Shown piece after piece: positions 7,008 to 10,693 of a stretch of 10,693 nt of DNA. This DNA comes from Deltaproteobacteria bacterium. Lineage in GTDB: Bacteria; Desulfobacterota; Desulfobacteria; Desulfobacterales; JAUVKB01. Each line of letters begins with the position of its first letter. Position 1 is the first letter of the stretch. The position numbers were made by a program, and so were the translations under genes. The notes under the pieces were generated by a model. The model was not told the origin of the DNA. It searched no databases and was given only the letters and a program-made list of their open reading frames with translations. The stretch covers positions 1 to 10,693 of the forward strand of contig JAUVKB010000065.1 of NCBI GenBank assembly GCA_030596405.1. Reading direction: 5' to 3'.

Positions 7008-7033
7008 TTTAAAAAGTTGCTGCGCTTTTTAAA
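7008..7033 (-). terminator. Possible weak hairpin after the ABC2 stop codon
   Basis: A perfect 9-bp inverted repeat, TTTAAAAAG (7008-7016) with CTTTTTAAA (7025-7033), encloses an 8-base loop. It begins 6 bases past the stop of the large ABC gene, in the 53-base gap before the receptor frame. It could reduce readthrough or protect an mRNA end, separating exporter from receptor expression. Only one G:C pair is in the stem and no U-run follows, so it is not a typical intrinsic terminator. Confidence 0.3.
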
Positions 7034-7039
7034 GCGGTT

Positions 7040-9928
7040 TCAGGCAATCTGTCTTTTTGCCAGGTCGGCAAAGAGACCGTCCTGACCGATCAGCTCCTCA
7101 TATGTGCCTTTTTGAACTATTTTGCCTTTATCCACCACGACAATTTTGTCGGCATTAATGATGGTACTCAGTCTGTGTGCTATGACCACTCTGGATGCCT
7201 GGATATTGTCCAGGCTGCGGCTTACAATAGCCTGCGTCCTGTTATCCAGAGCGCTTGTCGCTTCATCAAAAAAAACGACCCGCGGCTTGTGAACAATGGC
7301 CCTGGCAATTAAAAGCCGCTGGCGCTGTCCACCTGACAGCGTGAACCCCCCGGCGCTGATCAGGGTGTGCATCATCATCGGCATTTCTTTGATATCTTCA
7401 TCCAGTCCAGCCATCCGCGCCGCTTCCCAGGCATCATCTATGGTTAAATTTAAAGTCCCTACGATATTTCTGAAAATATCACCGGTCATAACGCTTCCGT
7501 CCTGGAGGACAACGCCGATTTGACGGCGGACTTCCTGGATATTTATGGTTGTTATGTCCTGCCCGTCATAATAGATAGTGCCGGACTCCGCTTCCTCAAA
7601 ACCGAGCAAAAGGCGCAGCAACGTGGTTTTTCCCGACCCTGAGCTTCCGACCAGGGCAACAAATTCCCCGGGTCTTATATGCAAGGATACATCATCTATG
7701 GTCAAGGGCCCGTCAGGTTCATAGCGAAACTTAACATGACTGATCTCTATTTCTCCACAAAGTTCGCCGGGATGTGCCTTGGTAAGGTCTACTTCAGGCG
7801 TGGTTTCCAAGATAGGCCTGGCTCTTTCATACAGGGGAACAACATTTACTATGGAGACAAGAGCCATACTCATCTGAAGCAGAGCGTTCTGAAAATTGGT
7901 ATAAGCTGCATTAAAGGCCAAAAAATTTCCTGTTGTAAAGGTTTCCATGCTTATTATCGCAACCCACGCGAAAATTGCCGCTGAAGCAAGGATCGGAAAT
8001 GAGGAATTAAACGATTCTAAAATATTGCCTACAAAACGGGTTTTGTAGACAAAAGTCTTCTTTTCGTTAAATTCCCCGGCCCAGACCGCAAAAGCCTTGT
8101 CTTCGGAGCCTGATACACGAAGTTTTGTAATTCCTGTAATAAACTGAAGAATAATACCGGAAATTTTTCCTTCTATTTCATTTAACTTCCTTTGATACTT
8201 AACCTGTATTAAACCGGAGATACTGGTGCATACAATCCCCACAATAGCAATAGCCGCGGCCAGCAAGGCAAGCTTCCGGTCATACCAGAACAGCAGTATA
8301 AAATTAAAAAAAGAAAATATACCTGCTAAAATTGTTTGCAGGGTAACATCTGAAAACGTCTGGCTGATTGCACAAGCCCCCATGCATCTGCCGGCCAGAT
8401 CGCCGGTATTGTATTTACGAAAAAAGGGAACCGGCAAAGTTATCATGCGGTTTACCACACCGGCTTCAACACAGGGATCGATTTTCCCTTTTAGACGGAG
8501 CATGGCTATCGCCTTGGTAAAATCAAACAGCGACACGGCAAAAACAGATGCCAGCAATATTAAAACAATTTGAACAAGCCTGCTTCGTGACGCTTCCGGG
8601 ATAACGGTATCGATAATAATTCCGGTCGCAACAGGAGCGATTAAACCGAGAAGAGCGCCGCAAATCCCCATAAGGATTATTATAAGCAGATCCTTCTTCC
8701 ATCCGTAAAGGCCGATCCTGACAAGATCCCATGCGGCCAGGGGACGCTCCGGAAAAGAGCGATAAAACATATACGCAAGAGAAGTGACGGATTCAGCGAT
8801 CTTTTGATCAACACCGATCTTTGTCCCGTCGGAAGGATCGTGCAGAGCATAGGCCCTGGCGGAAACAGGCAGCAGGGCGACCGGCCTTTGATCTTTTTTC
8901 ATGAATGCCAAAAGCGGGCCATTGTCATGTTTCCACCATTCTCCCTTTAAAATGACCTGCCGCGTGCGTACACTCGAAGCCCTGACAATATTATCCAAAG
9001 GGTCATACAGACCGGCTGCTTTTTTTTCGAAAGTTTTAAAATTAATGCCTGTTTTACTGCCGATCAAACGGCAGGCTTCCAAAAGGGGGTCTTTTTCGCC
9101 TTCCACTGTGTCTGATTTTACATCCCTGTGTTCAAGGATCGTTGCAAACATGGAAAGCACGTTTTTAAATACTGTTTTATCTTTATCCGTCTTAAGTTTG
9201 ACGCGTTTGAGTTCTTTATCATACGCTTTTTGTCTGTTTTGAATAATGGAATCTAATATCAGCCGGTTAAATTGTTCAAGACCTGCCCACAAAGGGTCTT
9301 GCCGGATATAATCTTTTGTATGCAGAGCATATAATTTTCCGCTATTTACGGATTTTACCCATGCCTCATTAGTTAGGGGGAAAAAAACATTTTTTTCCAA
9401 AACAGCCGAATCGTTTCCAATAAATGTAAAAGAACCTTTAATATGTTTTATCCAGAGGATCCCTGTTTTTGGCCGCGCGTTATGCTTTTCCTGAACCAAA
9501 ACGTCTTTGTCTGCTTCAAGAGTTTCATATGACGCCGGAGAAAAAGTTTTTATAACGCTTAAAGAAAGTTCATGTATCCACTGATCTATCATGCCGCAGA
9601 TGGCCGCGCCAAAAACAGGATCAGCCGAAAGTTCTTTTAAACGGGATTTTTTCAAACGCATCAAACGCGTGCCTTTTACGCTCACGGCCAAAAGACCCGA
9701 TCCTTTCTTGTAAAAATTTTGATCCATGCCAAGCAATGCCGTGCCCTCTTTTGCTCTGAACAGATGCGAGCGTGGACCGGTCACGTCTCCGTTTTCCACC
9801 TGAACTGAAAAAAGATCTACCTTTCCGGAATCGATCATCCAGACAAAATCGTTCTCGTTTAGCAGAAAAGGCTTGTTTCCGCCAGTTTCAAAAAAAACAG
9901 CCTCTTTTTCAAAAAGATTTTTTAGCAT
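7040..9928 (-). CDS. NHLM-type ABC exporter, ABC2 subunit (peptidase-less; membrane domain plus ATPase)
   Basis: This inner-membrane ABC exporter half works with the ABC1 partner encoded just upstream. It matches what I know of the NHLM bacteriocin-system ABC2 family, including the unusual length. Residues 1-400 form a long soluble N-terminal region instead of a C39 peptidase. Its first about 100 residues (GKVDLFSVQVENGDVTGPRSHLF, 35-57) resemble a cyclic-nucleotide-binding-like beta barrel. A six-helix-type membrane domain spans about 405-700, with hydrophobic segments near 412-440, 451-470, 530-570 and 643-660. The ATPase domain spans about 725-960: Walker A GSSGSGKT (761-768), Q-loop Gln809, signature LSGGQ (864-868), Walker B VVFFDEA (884-890) and H-loop His918, all intact. 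The start is 33 bases after the ABC1 stop, with only a weak ribosome site. The substrate is not shown; family precedent is a leader-bearing peptide. Confidence 0.92.
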   Translation of the reverse strand: MLKNLFEKEAVFFETGGNKPFLLNENDFVWMIDSGKVDLFSVQVENGDVTGPRSHLFRAKEGTALLGMDQNFYKKGSGLLAVSVKGTRLMRLKKSRLKELSADPVFGAAICGMIDQWIHELSLSVIKTFSPASYETLEADKDVLVQEKHNARPKTGILWIKHIKGSFTFIGNDSAVLEKNVFFPLTNEAWVKSVNSGKLYALHTKDYIRQDPLWAGLEQFNRLILDSIIQNRQKAYDKELKRVKLKTDKDKTVFKNVLSMFATILEHRDVKSDTVEGEKDPLLEACRLIGSKTGINFKTFEKKAAGLYDPLDNIVRASSVRTRQVILKGEWWKHDNGPLLAFMKKDQRPVALLPVSARAYALHDPSDGTKIGVDQKIAESVTSLAYMFYRSFPERPLAAWDLVRIGLYGWKKDLLIIILMGICGALLGLIAPVATGIIIDTVIPEASRSRLVQIVLILLASVFAVSLFDFTKAIAMLRLKGKIDPCVEAGVVNRMITLPVPFFRKYNTGDLAGRCMGACAISQTFSDVTLQTILAGIFSFFNFILLFWYDRKLALLAAAIAIVGIVCTSISGLIQVKYQRKLNEIEGKISGIILQFITGITKLRVSGSEDKAFAVWAGEFNEKKTFVYKTRFVGNILESFNSSFPILASAAIFAWVAIISMETFTTGNFLAFNAAYTNFQNALLQMSMALVSIVNVVPLYERARPILETTPEVDLTKAHPGELCGEIEISHVKFRYEPDGPLTIDDVSLHIRPGEFVALVGSSGSGKTTLLRLLLGFEEAESGTIYYDGQDITTINIQEVRRQIGVVLQDGSVMTGDIFRNIVGTLNLTIDDAWEAARMAGLDEDIKEMPMMMHTLISAGGFTLSGGQRQRLLIARAIVHKPRVVFFDEATSALDNRTQAIVSRSLDNIQASRVVIAHRLSTIINADKIVVVDKGKIVQKGTYEELIGQDGLFADLAKRQIA

Positions 9929-9961
9929 TGAAAATTCTGTTTAAAAGTGCTTTTCTGATAT

Positions 9962-10693
9962 TTATCCCGCTCCAACAAGGTTTGCATACACGCCTTCTTT
10001 ATTTATCATCTCATCATGCGTACCGCGTTGGACTACTTTTCCTTTTTCCAAAACTATTATTTCGTCACAATCCCTGATGGTGCTTAAACGGTGGGCGATA
10101 ATAATACAGGTACAGCCACGACGTCTTAAATTGTCGTCAACGATTTTCTCGGTCTTCGGGTCCAAAGCGCTGGTTGCTTCATCCAGCACAAGGATTGTCG
10201 GGTCGCCTGCCAGAGCTCTTGCTATTTCCAGCCGCTGGCGCTGGCCTCCGCTGTAATTGCTGCAACCTTCGACGACCTTGCTGTCATAACCGCCTGCCCG
10301 TTGTGCAATATCATCATGGATGCATGCGTCTTTGGCCGCTTCGATTATTTTGGTTTTGGCAATGGTGTCGTCCCACATGGTCAGGTTTTCACCTACCGTG
10401 CCTTCGAACATGAAAATATCCTGGTCGACCATAGCTACAGATCCGGTCAAAAGCCTTCTTGAAATACTGCTGCGCTTTTTCCCGTCAAAAAGAATCTCGC
10501 CGCTCCACGGCTCGTAAAGACATGTGACCAGCTTTGCAATTGTCGATTTTCCCGACCCTGAACTTCCGACTAAAGCGACCCTTGCCCCGGGCTTTAACAG
10601 CAGATTAAAATTTTCAATAAGCGGCGGTTCAAGAGTGTTATAACCAAAAGTTATGTTTTTTAATTCCAGCCTGCCGGACAACTTTATTTTCTC
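9962..10693 (-). CDS. NHLM-type ABC exporter, ABC1 subunit (C-terminal ATPase domain; 5' end outside window)
   Basis: The frame is open to the window edge for 243 codons, so the gene starts upstream of the window. The TTG at 10679-10681 is only an internal codon. Only the ATP-binding domain is seen. Counting from that TTG: RLELKNITFGYN opening, Walker A GSSGSGKST (39-47), Gln87 in VDQDIF as Q-loop, signature YSGGQRQRLEIARAL (143-157), Walker B ILVLDEAT (163-170) and H-loop in IIAHRLSTIRDCDEIIVLE. These phrases, in particular LYEPWSGEILFDG, GYDSKVVEG and TIRDCDEIIVLE, fit the NHLM ABC1 (peptidase-containing) family. The C39 protease domain and membrane helices expected of that family would lie upstream and cannot be checked here. 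The usual Gly-Gly before the signature reads Gly-Cys-Ser-Asn, a mild change. It pairs with the ABC2 gene 33 bases downstream. Confidence 0.9.
   Translation of the reverse strand, partial: EKIKLSGRLELKNITFGYNTLEPPLIENFNLLLKPGARVALVGSSGSGKSTIAKLVTCLYEPWSGEILFDGKKRSSISRRLLTGSVAMVDQDIFMFEGTVGENLTMWDDTIAKTKIIEAAKDACIHDDIAQRAGGYDSKVVEGCSNYSGGQRQRLEIARALAGDPTILVLDEATSALDPKTEKIVDDNLRRRGCTCIIIAHRLSTIRDCDEIIVLEKGKVVQRGTHDEMINKEGVYANLVGAG

Noticed and set aside
8901..9242. Plus-strand open frame of 113 codons
   Set aside because: It lies inside the large ABC2 gene on the opposite strand, with no ribosome site or known motif; it is a shadow of the coding frame.

Overview
The window is one block of eight genes, all on the minus strand, so transcription runs from high to low coordinates. 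It is almost fully coding: every gap is under 60 bases and two junctions overlap by 4 bases (ATGA). It reads as part of a single long operon, cut at both ends by the window. No tRNA, rRNA, CRISPR array, transposase or integrase was seen. The DNA is moderately AT-rich by eye. A lipoprotein-type LivK receptor and a double-ABC exporter of the NHLM type suggest a Gram-negative bacterium. A Desulfobacterota-like (deltaproteobacterial) host is plausible, but that is inference and not shown.

In transcription order the layout is: (1) the C-terminal ATPase domain of an ABC exporter resembling NHLM ABC1 (9962 to beyond 10693); (2) a complete 962-residue partner ABC exporter resembling NHLM ABC2 (7040-9928); (3) a LivK/LivJ-type substrate-binding lipoprotein (5793-6986); (4) a 237-residue protein with an NTF2-like domain and a C-terminal tail carrying three Ser-Tyr-Phe repeats (5021-5734); (5) a 581-residue GT9/heptosyltransferase-like protein (3279-5024); (6) and (7) two paralogous proteins of about 310-330 residues, with traces of the class I isoprenoid synthase fold and altered aspartate motifs (2313-3251 and 1327-2316); (8) the N-terminal 423 residues of a NodU/TobZ-type O-carbamoyltransferase (1-1270).

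The ABC pair belongs to a family known to serve leader-peptide (NHLP/Nif11, proteusin-type) RiPP clusters, where ABC1 normally carries a C39 peptidase. No NHLP-type precursor and no recognised RiPP maturase lies inside the window. The exporter is instead followed by sugar-transfer, prenyl-synthase-like and carbamoyl-transfer functions plus a solute receptor. The most interesting reading is a little-described export-linked tailoring operon. Its product could be a glycosylated or carbamoylated small molecule, or a modified peptide or protein, and the SYF-repeat protein is the best in-window candidate for a carrier, scaffold or substrate. That reading is inference. Family assignments are strong for the ABC proteins, the receptor and the carbamoyltransferase, moderate for the GT9-like protein, and tentative for the isoprenoid-synthase-like pair and the NTF2-like domain.
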